The notes under the pieces were generated by a model that was not told where the DNA came from, made no database searches, and worked only from the letters and a program-made list of their open reading frames with translations. Shown piece by piece: positions 50,605 through 59,530 of a DNA stretch of 64,000 bases. Numbering within the stretch: the stretch's first letter is position 1; each line of letters starts with the position of its first letter. The stretch comes from a virus: the IMG/VR virus record IMGVR_UViG_3300028416_000009, positions 1 through 64,000 of that record. The stretch is one strand, 5' to 3'. Made by a program: the position numbers and the translations under genes.

Positions 50605-51375
50605 ATGAGAATTATATATAGTTTTAATACGAGTGTTGGGGATGACGACTATTTTAAAGGAGTTAATTTAGAACATAACTTTTTGTTCTATGAATTATCT
50701 ATTAGGTTGTGTCGACAATATTATCCGGTGACGTTATATACTGATGAATACGGAGCAGAACGTTTAGGTCATTTAGTGGATGAGGTTAAAATGTTAAAAA
50801 AAGACCCTGAGAACTACATATGGAGTGAACCAAAGTTTGAGGCCATAAGTAATGAGACAGGAGACTTTTTACACGTTGATGGGGATTTGTTTATTACTAA
50901 ACCTTTCACATTAAATGATTCTGATGTGTATTATGACCACACTGAAGTTACACTACACGAGTATTACTACAAAGAAAATTTAAAAAACTTTACAGATTAT
51001 GGTATTGGTGAAGTATTCCCTGAATGGAGCAACAAATATTTGGGGGCGTTTAATATTGGTATTATGGGTTTTAGAACCGATGAAATAAAAAACATCTACT
51101 TAGATAGATATTTTAAGATGAAAGATTGGTTTTACAATGTGTTTCCACATGAAAAAGTCGAAGCTATAATACCAAGTATGACATTAGGGGAACATAGTTT
51201 AGCTTGTTTGTCTGAATATTATAATTGGAAATCCACTCCCTTATACGATGAAAACCAATATTTACATATGTATGGTGGACGTAAACATTTAGATATGTTT
51301 TATCAATTTGCTAAGTCATATTTAGAAAATAGGGAATTTAAAACATATAAAGACAATGGAAATATTATCACATAA
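50605..51375 (+). CDS. Putative GT-A glycosyltransferase
   Basis: 256 residues. FLHVDGDLFITKPF (about 92-105) contains a DxD motif in a GT-A context. LGAFNIGIMGF and HSLACLSEYYNW follow as acceptor and catalytic segments. Similar layout to the protein at 20354-21034. Soluble. First gene of a three-gene cluster with a nucleotidyltransferase-like and a sulfotransferase-like gene, overlapping the next by 20 bases. Confidence 0.78.
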   Translation: MRIIYSFNTSVGDDDYFKGVNLEHNFLFYELSIRLCRQYYPVTLYTDEYGAERLGHLVDEVKMLKKDPENYIWSEPKFEAISNETGDFLHVDGDLFITKPFTLNDSDVYYDHTEVTLHEYYYKENLKNFTDYGIGEVFPEWSNKYLGAFNIGIMGFRTDEIKNIYLDRYFKMKDWFYNVFPHEKVEAIIPSMTLGEHSLACLSEYYNWKSTPLYDENQYLHMYGGRKHLDMFYQFAKSYLENREFKTYKDNGNIIT

Positions 51376-51841
51376 TCACAAACAAATAATAATCGATTTA
51401 AATAAAATCACAGATAATAAAATTAGTGTCGGAGGTAGTATTGAAGATTATTTATTACTCGGAACGGCGGATAAACCTATTGGGGATATTGATTTTATTA
51501 TTGATGATAACGAAACCTTTGAAAAAATAAAAAATCACTTTGATTTACCAGAACGTAAACCTTCATACTATAGTCGTTTATGTGACTTTGAATTTAGAGA
51601 TAAGTATACAATAACGATTAATGGGGTTACGGTAGATTTCTTGGTTAACACAGGGGAAAGTGTAGTTTGTAGTGAATTAACCGAAACAGTATATGACGAC
51701 ATACCTATTAAACATGGTACCCTTAAATGTAAAATAATTTTATTAGAAAATTGGATTAGAAATTCAATCCCTAATGATGTGTGGGCGCATGAAAAATTTA
51801 GTAAAATATTAAAAAAATATGAGGGTCTTAATAATATGTAA
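51356..51841 (+). CDS. Nucleotidyltransferase-like protein
   Basis: 161 residues. SVGGSIEDYLLLG and KPIGDIDFIIDD (about 26-53) give the G-S and D-x-D motif of minimal nucleotidyltransferases, with a third acidic residue in VTVDFLV. No C-terminal HEPN partner is seen. Overlaps both neighbours (20 and 23 bases). Perhaps it activates or transfers sugars or phosphates with the adjoining enzymes (inference). Confidence 0.75.
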   Translation: MEILSHNHKQIIIDLNKITDNKISVGGSIEDYLLLGTADKPIGDIDFIIDDNETFEKIKNHFDLPERKPSYYSRLCDFEFRDKYTITINGVTVDFLVNTGESVVCSELTETVYDDIPIKHGTLKCKIILLENWIRNSIPNDVWAHEKFSKILKKYEGLNNM

Positions 51842-52346
51842 TTCAAGATGTGGTTCAACAAATTTGATGAAATCAATCTCTTCATACTATAATATCCCTT
51901 CATTGTTTGAGCCTTTCAACACACAAAAAGAAATTCCTTTAAATGACCATGTGGTAGTAAAGACTTTGATTAATCATAACACCTTATCTGAATATATTAA
52001 ACTTTCTAAGTATTTTGATAAAGTAATCTTACTTAGTCGTAGAGATATTATTGCCATGTCTGAATCGCTTTATTGGGTCTCTAAGACGTGGAGAGAAGAT
52101 GGTTTTAAAACTGACACTAACTATCATCTATCCGAATATGAATATAACGAACAGATTGATGTTACTGAAAAAGAATTGCACCGTAAAGTAATTGATAGAG
52201 TTGAAATGATGAACAATTTATCTAAGGAGTTAAACATTCCTTTAGATTACTATGAAGACGTGTTTTATAAAAATAAACGTTTAAACGATAATGAAATTGG
52301 TTTGGACTTGAAGTTCTTAGATAATACCCTTAAACTTAGAAAGTAA
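51819..52346 (+). CDS. Sulfotransferase-like protein
   Basis: 175 residues. ICNSRCGSTNLMKSI (6-20) is the 5'-phosphosulfate loop and VILLSRRDIIAMSESLYW (about 69-86) the 3'-phosphate-binding segment of PAPS-dependent sulfotransferases. The protein is shorter than most carbohydrate sulfotransferases but has both anchors. It would transfer sulfate to a sugar or lipid. Last gene of the cluster, followed by a hairpin. Confidence 0.8.
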   Translation: MRVLIICNSRCGSTNLMKSISSYYNIPSLFEPFNTQKEIPLNDHVVVKTLINHNTLSEYIKLSKYFDKVILLSRRDIIAMSESLYWVSKTWREDGFKTDTNYHLSEYEYNEQIDVTEKELHRKVIDRVEMMNNLSKELNIPLDYYEDVFYKNKRLNDNEIGLDLKFLDNTLKLRK

Positions 52347-52359
52347 TGTTTGTTAAAAA

Positions 52360-52386
52360 CAAAAGAGGACGGACTGTCCTCTTTTG
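52360..52386 (+). terminator. Terminator-like hairpin
   Basis: Eleven-base stem CAAAAGAGGAC/GTCCTCTTTTG with a GGACT loop. The U-tract is short because four T are within the stem. About 140 bases without a gene follow; a TTAATAAATATC box-like sequence lies near 52458 on the other strand. Confidence 0.65.
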
Positions 52387-52524
52387 GTAGATAATTTAAC
52401 CCCCTTTTCTATTTAAGATTATGGTACGAAACCACTTGAATCTTAGTTGATTCATTTAATAAATATCTCGCATTATAATAAAGGCAAGGTCCTTATTTAA
52501 AAAAAACAATGACGTAAAAAAAGT

Positions 52525-52977
52525 ATGATATTTAAAAAATTAAGTGACCACAAAAAAATTGACGTTGGGGAGTACGTAACCAACTATTTATTTGAAAATC
52601 CCGGCACCGACTTATACGTTGGGTGTGATTCACAAAATACTAAAAATTTTACAATTTACGCAACTGTTGTTGTTCTACATAAGAATAATAAAGGTGGTCA
52701 TGTCTTATATTGTAAAGAATCCGTACCAAAAATACTAAACAACTTTAGTAAATTATGGGGTGAAGTGGACCGAAGTATCATACTAGCGAGTAAGTTAAAT
52801 CACGAATTTGGTATTCCAATTAAATATGTAGATTTAGATTTAAACCCTGACCCGAAGTATCGGTCAAGTCAAGTATTAAGAGCGGCAGTTGGTTATGTTG
52901 AGTCTATGGGGTTTACTCCAAGAGTTAAACCTCAAGAATTATGGGCGATATCTGCTGCCGATTCTATATGTAAATAG
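52525..52977 (+). CDS. RNase H-like fold protein (DUF458/YkuK-type)
   Basis: 150 residues. LYVGCDSQNTKNF, YATVVVLH, EVDRSIILASKL, YVDLDLNPDPKYRSSQVLRA, and SAADSICK match the RNase H-like pattern of the YkuK/DUF458 family, with acidic residues in CDS, DLD and AAD. Possibly a nuclease or nucleic-acid binding protein. Ends 11 bases before the next gene. Confidence 0.8.
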   Translation: MIFKKLSDHKKIDVGEYVTNYLFENPGTDLYVGCDSQNTKNFTIYATVVVLHKNNKGGHVLYCKESVPKILNNFSKLWGEVDRSIILASKLNHEFGIPIKYVDLDLNPDPKYRSSQVLRAAVGYVESMGFTPRVKPQELWAISAADSICK

Positions 52978-52988
52978 TATTTATTAAT

Positions 52989-53792
52989 ATGAGTAAGATT
53001 AAAAACATAAAAATAACAGAAGAACAATTAAGACTTATCACTAAAGATTCTATTTTAGAAGGTGATAAAGTTAAGGCATTGATTAAACAATATGAGGTTA
53101 TTAAAAATGATAACAAAAACTTACAAACCATAAAAGATTATTCGTCGGACTTTTTTGAGTTCTTAGATGATGTAAGAGAGAGTGGTGTGGTTAATATGTT
53201 TCAAGCTTCTGACTTATTATGGTCAGGTTCTGAGTTTATAGAAAAATACGCATATATTAAAGCCCCACATCTTAGTGATGATTTAGATGATGATGGAGAT
53301 TTTTCAGAACATAAGGAGGCTTTTGATAGAGTCCTTTCAAATGCTGACGACATTAGGGACAAAATAATCTCAGTAACTATTGGTAGTGATGAGAATGGTG
53401 ATATAAACAGACAAGTTAAATCATTATCGTCTAAAGTGTTGACAATGTGGATGAGACACTATGGTACCAAAAAAGGTAGAATGAAGACGGATGTGGATGA
53501 AATCGCTAGGACGTTGTCTAAGGCTAGAAGACACGGAAATGGTAATAGGTTTCCACAGTCAGCGGTTAAGGCGAATCCTAATCGTTTTAGACCCGCTAAG
53601 AGAGTGAATGAACACTTCTTTTTTGGAAATGAATCACCAGACGTACATTGTGATAACTGTGGACATTCTTGGGAAATAAGACCTGAAGATAAAGACCCAC
53701 ACTTATGTCATATGTGTGCTTACGACCAATCAACAGAAACATACGATTTAGATAAAGTAATTGACTTTTGGACAAATAAAAAAGAGAACTAA
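52989..53792 (+). CDS. Putative virion protein with C-terminal zinc ribbon
   Basis: 267 residues. N-terminal MSKIKNIKITEEQLRLI and KDSILEG contain candidate [I/V/L]-x-E sites. A basic region (KARRHGNGNRFPQSAVKANP) lies near 175-195. The end has CDNCGHSW..HLCHMCAYD, a Cys4 zinc ribbon. A TATTTATT box ends 2 bases before the ATG. The stop codon is inside the terminator hairpin. Possibly packaged DNA-associated protein. Confidence 0.72.
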   Translation: MSKIKNIKITEEQLRLITKDSILEGDKVKALIKQYEVIKNDNKNLQTIKDYSSDFFEFLDDVRESGVVNMFQASDLLWSGSEFIEKYAYIKAPHLSDDLDDDGDFSEHKEAFDRVLSNADDIRDKIISVTIGSDENGDINRQVKSLSSKVLTMWMRHYGTKKGRMKTDVDEIARTLSKARRHGNGNRFPQSAVKANPNRFRPAKRVNEHFFFGNESPDVHCDNCGHSWEIRPEDKDPHLCHMCAYDQSTETYDLDKVIDFWTNKKEN

Positions 53793-53812
53793 TTTAGTTC
53801 TCTTTTTTTATA
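53781..53812. terminator. Bidirectional terminator between convergent genes
   Basis: AAAGAGAACT/AGTTCTCTTT stem around AATTT with a T-run after it and an A-run before it, so it can serve the plus gene ending at 53792 and the minus gene ending at 53833. Confidence 0.82.
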
Positions 53813-53832
53813 TTAATATTTTTCACTTCTTA

Positions 53833-54480
53833 CTATGCGAATGAAAAGTCTAAATCCATATCTGATAACTTATCCTTTAAGTTTGATGTTTTAGAACATA
53901 CCACATCGTCTACCATATCGGTAAGTTTGTTGATTAACGAACTATCCTCAATAAATGACTTATCTAATTGTTGTCTTATGTTATCCATAATAACACTATC
54001 AAATGATAAGTTTGTTAACATCTTATCTAACATAAATTCAAACATACCTAAAATAAGTAATTTAGTCATTTTAGAACAATTGGTTATAGTTGAAACTATT
54101 TGTGTAAATGGCATGTCTGCGAAAGTTACCTGAACATACTTCTTGATGTTTTCATACATAGCACCATCTTCACCACCAATCTTTCCTAAGAATGGTTTTA
54201 CAAACCAGTCCATTGCCTTACCGATAACCCATTCTTTAAGTTGTTCTTCAACGTTTCCACCAAAGTTTTTAAATAAACCACCAAAGAAATCAAATAGACC
54301 TTCATTAAGATTATTATCGTTATTAAACGATTCACGTAACATAAAATAACCTAACGGTTCTATGTGTTGTTCTGTGATTACAACATCACCAAACATTTTT
54401 TTATACCTTTCTTCTACGGTACTTGTTTTACTGTCATAAAGTTTAACTAAACTTTTATGTATTGATTCTTTTAATTCCAT
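53833..54480 (-). CDS. Putative packaged virion protein
   Basis: 215 residues. The N-terminal part has VVITEQHIEP (ITE|Q at 37/38) and FMLRES (LRE|S at 50/51). After this comes a Gly/Phe-rich stretch (NEGLFDFFGGLFKNFGG) and helical domains. It follows the 614-residue gene by 1 base and belongs to an operon with three similar upstream genes. Function unknown. Confidence 0.74.
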   Translation of the reverse strand: MELKESIHKSLVKLYDSKTSTVEERYKKMFGDVVITEQHIEPLGYFMLRESFNNDNNLNEGLFDFFGGLFKNFGGNVEEQLKEWVIGKAMDWFVKPFLGKIGGEDGAMYENIKKYVQVTFADMPFTQIVSTITNCSKMTKLLILGMFEFMLDKMLTNLSFDSVIMDNIRQQLDKSFIEDSSLINKLTDMVDDVVCSKTSNLKDKLSDMDLDFSFA

Positions 54481-54481
54481 T

Positions 54482-56326
54482 TTATTGTTCTTTTTTTGTA
54501 AATATGTATATTTTATTTGATGAGAATAGTCTATTTCTAGATTTATCTAACATCCAATCACCTCCAAATACTTGTTCTAATTCACCTTCAATATTACTTA
54601 AAATATCGGTAATATCTTCAGTGGCGATATAAATAACTTTAGATTCGTTTGATGTTACTCTAACATTTTTTATACGATTTTTATCGAAACTTAATTTATT
54701 ATTTGTTTTAGCGACTGCGTCGTCTCCAATTTCTTCTATCTTTTTAAGTTCTAATGGTGTCGGGTTTGAAATCTTACTGGTTGCATCAATGATTCTTTCT
54801 TCTTCCTTTTCATCTTTTTCATCCTCGTCATACTTCTTTATAACGAATGACCCATTATTTAATTTTTCGATGACTTTCTGTGCGTAAACAGTTTCTTCAT
54901 CTTTAAGATATTCTTCAGAGGATACCTCCGAACCTAATGCCACAGACCCAATACTTGCTCGAGTACTGTCTTTTTCATAATGTTCTCTTGGGTTACCACC
55001 TTTCTCTACTAATATATCAATCAGTTTTTCAATATTAGTTTTTTCAGGGTCTACTACCGGTGGTGTTTCTACTCCTGAATCTGATTTACTAGAAACCTCT
55101 TTATCTGTAGTTGTATCTTCTGGTGAAGATTTAGAATCTTCAGGAGATGACTTAGTGTCGTCAGAAGGTGCTTCAATATTATTGGCTTTTCTATAAAGAG
55201 ATAACATATGGTTATAAGCCTTTCTATTCACACCTACTCTGATATCTCCTATCATCACATCCTCAACGTCTTCTTGTTCGTTTAAAAGGTTTTTACTTAA
55301 TGAATAACTCAATGTCTCATTAAGACCCTGTACGTTACGTACAACAGTCCCACGACTACCACAATCAATGTCTGTTGTTATAGCAACTGGTTGTGAATTA
55401 ACTTTTTTATAGTATATGTTGGCAGTTAATACTCCTGATTTATTATAATAGAATATTGTTATCCAATTTTTTTCTGTCCTAATAGCTGCGTTATCGACTT
55501 CAGAACCACCTATTTTAGCGAATTTCAATCCACCTGTTGTATAACATGAGATATCACCTGAAAGTTTAGTTTCAAACTCACTTTGTATTTTACCTTCATA
55601 TTTTGACATGTCGATTGAGTTTATTAGTAATGGTATCTCAGAAGTATCCCAGTCACCGTCTAACCTATCAAAATTATTAGTAAATAAAGAATTATTAAAT
55701 TCGTGGGTTTCTTGCCCTGATTTAAAAAATTTAGGGTACCAATCCTTAATATTTTGAGCAGTACCACCAATACTTAATTCCATTATTGCTCCTTCAACGT
55801 AACCAATAACACTATTAGAAAAGACATCAATTTTGTCACTTTCTATTTTCTCCCAAAACTTTTCATAGGTAAATTCTTGGTTTCTTGACGCGAAATATAC
55901 CCCAACTGTAAAGGCTTCTAATACTTCCCAAACTTTAAAATCTAAACCTTTCTTATCTACAATACTATTTGACTCCGCACCTGAAACTAAATTCTGTAAA
56001 ATAACTAAAGAGTTATATAATTCGGTATTACTATCGATTCTACTACTAAGTTGATTAACAAATAATTTAGACGCTGAATTGATTACGGTGTCTAATTTAC
56101 CAGAAAAAGGTTTTAGTTGTAATAACTTAACCCCTTTAGTTTTATCGACTAAATATGGTATTGATTTATTTACAACATCCTTAGCTCCGTCATATAAACC
56201 ACTTACGGCACCAGTAGCGATATCCCATAAACCACCAACAAGACCGGGGTCTCCCTGTTCTGTTATGACAAAGTTTTTAGTTTCTACTTTGTTGATAAGA
56301 CTTTTAATTCTGTTTAATTCTTTCAT
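54482..56326 (-). CDS. Large putative packaged virion protein
   Basis: 614 residues. N-terminal MKELNRIKSLINKVETKNFV is followed by ITE|Q at 23/24, a match to the capsid-targeting pattern. The next part is helical; the middle contains a Ser/Glu/Asp-rich disordered stretch (about residues 380-430), then another helical domain. A second LLNE|Q lies near residue 349. No enzymatic motif seen. Ends 1 base before the next gene. Confidence 0.75.
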   Translation of the reverse strand: MKELNRIKSLINKVETKNFVITEQGDPGLVGGLWDIATGAVSGLYDGAKDVVNKSIPYLVDKTKGVKLLQLKPFSGKLDTVINSASKLFVNQLSSRIDSNTELYNSLVILQNLVSGAESNSIVDKKGLDFKVWEVLEAFTVGVYFASRNQEFTYEKFWEKIESDKIDVFSNSVIGYVEGAIMELSIGGTAQNIKDWYPKFFKSGQETHEFNNSLFTNNFDRLDGDWDTSEIPLLINSIDMSKYEGKIQSEFETKLSGDISCYTTGGLKFAKIGGSEVDNAAIRTEKNWITIFYYNKSGVLTANIYYKKVNSQPVAITTDIDCGSRGTVVRNVQGLNETLSYSLSKNLLNEQEDVEDVMIGDIRVGVNRKAYNHMLSLYRKANNIEAPSDDTKSSPEDSKSSPEDTTTDKEVSSKSDSGVETPPVVDPEKTNIEKLIDILVEKGGNPREHYEKDSTRASIGSVALGSEVSSEEYLKDEETVYAQKVIEKLNNGSFVIKKYDEDEKDEKEEERIIDATSKISNPTPLELKKIEEIGDDAVAKTNNKLSFDKNRIKNVRVTSNESKVIYIATEDITDILSNIEGELEQVFGGDWMLDKSRNRLFSSNKIYIFTKKEQ

Positions 56327-56328
56327 AT

Positions 56329-57627
56329 CTACATTTCTCTTTTTTGTCCGTAATGTGAACCTTTTTTGTTTTTATCAGAACTTTGCTTCTTATACATATC
56401 TTTTTCGTCTTGTTTAATATAATCAGACTTTGATTGATATTCGGTCCCAAGTGTTCCTAATCCAGCCTTTAACATGGTCTTTCTAAGTTGACCCCAATTT
56501 GTGGTTGCATCCATAATCACCTTTCGGTCTGTAATGGTTTTAATGAATACAGAGAATCTTTGACTTGCGTCTGAAGAATTTAAGTAGTCTTTAAATATTT
56601 TAGGATTATTAAGTATTGTTAAGTTAGTAAATTCTCTCGTTAACTTATCACCTAATTTAGTTCTTAACATATATTGAGACACCGATTCTCCACTCTTCAT
56701 TGCGGGTCCTGATATATTTTTTATCGATTGTTTAAAGATTGCGTTTTGAGATTCTTTACTTAGTAATGATGTTCCCGATTTCTGTAAATATTTACTAAAC
56801 ATATCTTGAGATGCGTAAAATATTCTTTTCCCCCCTATAGTTCCAAATCCAAAACCTTTAGCCACTAAACGACCTCTTTTAGTTAAAAGTTTAACAGGTA
56901 CCTCAGCAACGGATAAACCCAATTTAGTCGCTGACTTAGTCGCTGCTTTACCACCTGATTTAGACAATTTTATTAGAAACTTTTCTAATTTAACTATTAA
57001 AGCAACACCAGCGGCTGCTAATTTATCATCTAATTTGGTTAATGGAATTATCGCTAACCCTTTAAATATGTTTTTAATAATACGAGTACCCTTAAGTACC
57101 GCATCTATATTCTTGATTAATATGTCTTTGAATTTATTAAACGCATTTAAGGCTTTTGGGTTTGACTTAACCGACTTCTCAAGTAAAGTAGCCGCCCCTT
57201 CACCAGTACCTTTTGTAAGTTCTTTAATTATCTTTGTTGCTGAAGCAACAGGAATAAACTTAAATATCATTTTAAATGGAATCGCAATTACCGAACCAAC
57301 AACAGGTATTATCGCGATTACACTAATAATACCATTTAAACCATGGGGCATAAATTTTCCTTGTACACTTGCTCTTGTAAATGAAATTAATGCGTTAATA
57401 ATATCAATCGCGTCTCCATACACAGGTACTAAACCCGCCCAATCAAATACTGTTTGAACATTGTCTAACCATTTTTGTTCGTTAATTTGAGTTTTGTTTG
57501 TGTTATCACCACTATTTTCTTTATAATCAAAGGTTAACAGGTTAAGTTGTCTTTGATTTTCTTCTAATAGAGTTTTAAGTTCTTTAATTTCTTTATCCTC
57601 AAATAGATTGTTAGTCTTTTCTATCAT
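56329..57627 (-). CDS. Virion protein with pretoxin-like hydrophobic domain
   Basis: 432 residues. After an N-terminal helix with INE|Q at 50/51 comes WAGLVPVYGDAIDIINALI, then GLNGIISVIAIIPVVGSVIA and PFKMIFKFIP (about 63-130). This pattern resembles pretoxin TG-type domains of polymorphic toxins, which precede toxic tips in secreted proteins. The rest is basic, Lys-rich and helical, ending KKGSHYGQKREM. It could help protein delivery or membrane crossing. No known toxin motif is visible. Confidence 0.75.
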   Translation of the reverse strand: MIEKTNNLFEDKEIKELKTLLEENQRQLNLLTFDYKENSGDNTNKTQINEQKWLDNVQTVFDWAGLVPVYGDAIDIINALISFTRASVQGKFMPHGLNGIISVIAIIPVVGSVIAIPFKMIFKFIPVASATKIIKELTKGTGEGAATLLEKSVKSNPKALNAFNKFKDILIKNIDAVLKGTRIIKNIFKGLAIIPLTKLDDKLAAAGVALIVKLEKFLIKLSKSGGKAATKSATKLGLSVAEVPVKLLTKRGRLVAKGFGFGTIGGKRIFYASQDMFSKYLQKSGTSLLSKESQNAIFKQSIKNISGPAMKSGESVSQYMLRTKLGDKLTREFTNLTILNNPKIFKDYLNSSDASQRFSVFIKTITDRKVIMDATTNWGQLRKTMLKAGLGTLGTEYQSKSDYIKQDEKDMYKKQSSDKNKKGSHYGQKREM

Positions 57628-57631
57628 AATA

Positions 57632-57847
57632 TTACGGTATTGGATTTGCTTTACCTCTCGTTAATTGTACGATATCAGACCATTTTGTTACATCAATATT
57701 ATTGGCAGGACCTCTTTGTATTCCTGTCTCCCATTTAGGGTATGATGTAGTCCCTTCTCCACCTTCAACGTCATCTTGCTCTCCAATATCCGATTGTGGG
57801 GTTAGGTTTAATTTACTATATTGTTCTTTGGTTACTAATACCTTCAT
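57632..57847 (-). CDS. Small hypothetical protein leading a virion-gene operon
   Basis: 71 residues. VTKEQYSKLN and DIGEQDDVEG contain two [I/V]-x-E-Q motifs. The C-terminal half is Trp/Pro-rich (TTSYPKWETGIQRGPANN). A late box ends 3 bases before its ATG. First gene of the four-gene operon down to 53833. Function unknown. Confidence 0.72.
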   Translation of the reverse strand: MKVLVTKEQYSKLNLTPQSDIGEQDDVEGGEGTTSYPKWETGIQRGPANNIDVTKWSDIVQLTRGKANPIP

Positions 57848-57850
57848 CTA

Positions 57851-57858
57851 TATAAATA
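57851..57858 (-). promoter_or_regulatory. Putative late box TATTTATA
   Basis: Exact octamer in gene sense, separated by only TAG from the ATG at 57847. No other candidate promoter is seen for the four-gene operon. Confidence 0.5.
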
Positions 57859-57914
57859 TTTGTATTATAGAAAAAAGGTAATATAATACCTTAGAATGTA
57901 AATATAAGTATGTA

Positions 57915-58373
57915 TTATTGATTGTTACGGATTTTTTGGAAATACTTAAACCTCATAGTATCCCAATTCTTTTCGTATTCTTCTTTTAGTAATAGGTTAA
58001 TGTTTGGAGTCATTATTGTGTAACCCTCTGATACTGAATCGTGTTCTAATTCGAAGATACAATGACCCATTTCATGATAGGCAATGAATTTAAGTAGAAA
58101 CTTATCAGTAATCTCATTATTTAAATATACATTACGATACTTGTATATTAAATTCTCATCGGTAATACATATACCAACAGTTTCTTCTGTCATAGACTTC
58201 AATTTCAAATTACTTAATTTAGGATAACTGCTCATATCTATTCCATGATTTTTGCAATCGTCTAAAAATTCTGTATAGACAGTGTATAACTCTTTATCTA
58301 CATTAGTCCCTTTATGTCTTGGGGTGCATGTGGATAAGGTTGATATCAGTAGTATAATTAGTAGTTTCTTCAT
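57915..58373 (-). CDS. Lipoprotein metallopeptidase (HExxH)
   Basis: 152 residues. Signal peptide with a Cys at 16 (ISTLSTC) that is a likely lipidation site. HEMGHCIFELEH (residues 100-111) is an HExxH motif with a third His six residues after the second. It would be exported and anchored to the envelope. It resembles the metallopeptidase lipoprotein at 37116 in type but not in size. An imperfect GATATTTATTA box lies about 17 bases upstream. Confidence 0.8.
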   Translation of the reverse strand: MKKLLIILLISTLSTCTPRHKGTNVDKELYTVYTEFLDDCKNHGIDMSSYPKLSNLKLKSMTEETVGICITDENLIYKYRNVYLNNEITDKFLLKFIAYHEMGHCIFELEHDSVSEGYTIMTPNINLLLKEEYEKNWDTMRFKYFQKIRNNQ

Positions 58374-58409
58374 GTATGTGGTTTAACCTATAATAAATAT
58401 CATTTAACC

Positions 58410-58440
58410 TTTGTTAGTATAAAAATAAATGTTATATTTG
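58410..58440 (+). promoter_or_regulatory. Host-type promoter
   Basis: TTTG at 58410-58413 and TATATTTG at 58433-58440 with 19 bases between, 22 bases before the ATG at 58463. It lies back to back with the late-type box of the divergent gene. Confidence 0.65.
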
Positions 58441-58462
58441 TATTATCAAAAATTAACTAAGC

Positions 58463-58678
58463 ATGAGTAAAATAAAAGAATTTTATCTAAACAACTTAAC
58501 GGAAGAGGAAATGAATCAAATACCACACCAAGGTATGGTTGATGACGGGGAATATAAAGATTATTTCATTAAAAGATTAAGAACTTTGATTATTGAGTTA
58601 AAAATGTCTGATAAAGACAATAAACTAAAAATTCAAAAACTACAACAGGACTTGGATAAAGTAACAAATGACATTTAA
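58463..58678 (+). CDS. Small helical protein
   Basis: 71 residues. N-terminal YLNNLTEEEMNQIP, then a long coiled-coil-like helix rich in Lys/Asp. Its stop overlaps the HAD gene start (TTTAATGG). Host-type promoter upstream. Function unknown. Confidence 0.72.
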   Translation: MSKIKEFYLNNLTEEEMNQIPHQGMVDDGEYKDYFIKRLRTLIIELKMSDKDNKLKIQKLQQDLDKVTNDI

Positions 58679-59046
58679 TGGTAAAAAACAAAACAATATT
58701 TTGTGATATAGACGGAACTATATTTCATTATCGTAAGTTCGAAACTTATACAACATCAGAACCAACACCAATTGTAGATGTAATAGAAAAATTAAAAGAG
58801 TGGTATAATAATGGTGAACACATTATATTAACAACGGCAAGACCTGAGTATTTAAGATACCAAACTCAAAAAGAATTAACAAAACACGATATACCATATA
58901 ACACGTTACTTATGGGTATCGGAAGGGGAGGGAGATATGTCATTAACGATATGGACCCAAACAAACCAGGAGAACGTGCAACAGGAATAAACTTAAAAAG
59001 AAATGAAGGATTTAAAGACATCGATTTATCGAATTTTAACTTGTAG
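58678..59046 (+). CDS. HAD-family phosphatase
   Basis: 122 residues. TIFCDIDGTIFH gives the DxD nucleophile (Asp10 region), ITTARPEYL-like ILTTARPEYL gives motif II, and GGRYVINDMDPN motif IV, with GERATGINLKRN as the family's C-terminal turn. Similar to phage and capsule-locus phosphatases of unknown sugar or nucleotide substrate. Its last 44 bases overlap the lipoprotein start. Confidence 0.87.
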   Translation: MVKNKTIFCDIDGTIFHYRKFETYTTSEPTPIVDVIEKLKEWYNNGEHIILTTARPEYLRYQTQKELTKHDIPYNTLLMGIGRGGRYVINDMDPNKPGERATGINLKRNEGFKDIDLSNFNL

Positions 59047-59530
59047 TGTATTAGTATTATCATTGTTTAGTTGTGAGGCTGAATTTGATTTACCTGCAAC
59101 ACCAACACTAAGTGGAACGTATAAAGTAGAATTTATATCAGCAACAGGACAAAACTTAATCACAGGTCAAGTCATCGATACTATGATTGTTGCAGGAACC
59201 TTTTCAATGAAAGACCCGATAGAGCCATTAGATGTTTTAGATATTGGTGAGAGAATTCACTTCACATATGCTAAGGTATATGGAGGATACTATCTTTCTA
59301 ATTTGGGCGATGAATGGGAATATGATTTTAATTACTACACGTATCAAGATTTAGCAACGGGAGAATATAGAAGAATTGAAATTGATTATTTCAACACTAA
59401 AAGAGTTTTCACTATTGTTGCGGATGGGATTGATTATCTAATACTATCGAGTTCAGGTCAGTGGGAAGATGGTTCTCCTGAAAAAACATTTACGAAATTT
59501 ACAATGCACTTAGAACGTATCGGACCTTAA
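59003..59530 (+). CDS. Lipoprotein, beta-rich
   Basis: 175 residues. Signal peptide with lipobox SLFSC, then a soluble beta-sandwich-like domain (LSGTYKVEFISATG.., HFTYAKVYGGYYLSNLG..). It overlaps the HAD gene by 44 bases; a later start is not seen because the signal peptide is needed. Phage lipoproteins can prevent superinfection at the cell surface. Exact function unknown. Confidence 0.78.
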   Translation: MKDLKTSIYRILTCSVLVLSLFSCEAEFDLPATPTLSGTYKVEFISATGQNLITGQVIDTMIVAGTFSMKDPIEPLDVLDIGERIHFTYAKVYGGYYLSNLGDEWEYDFNYYTYQDLATGEYRRIEIDYFNTKRVFTIVADGIDYLILSSSGQWEDGSPEKTFTKFTMHLERIGP

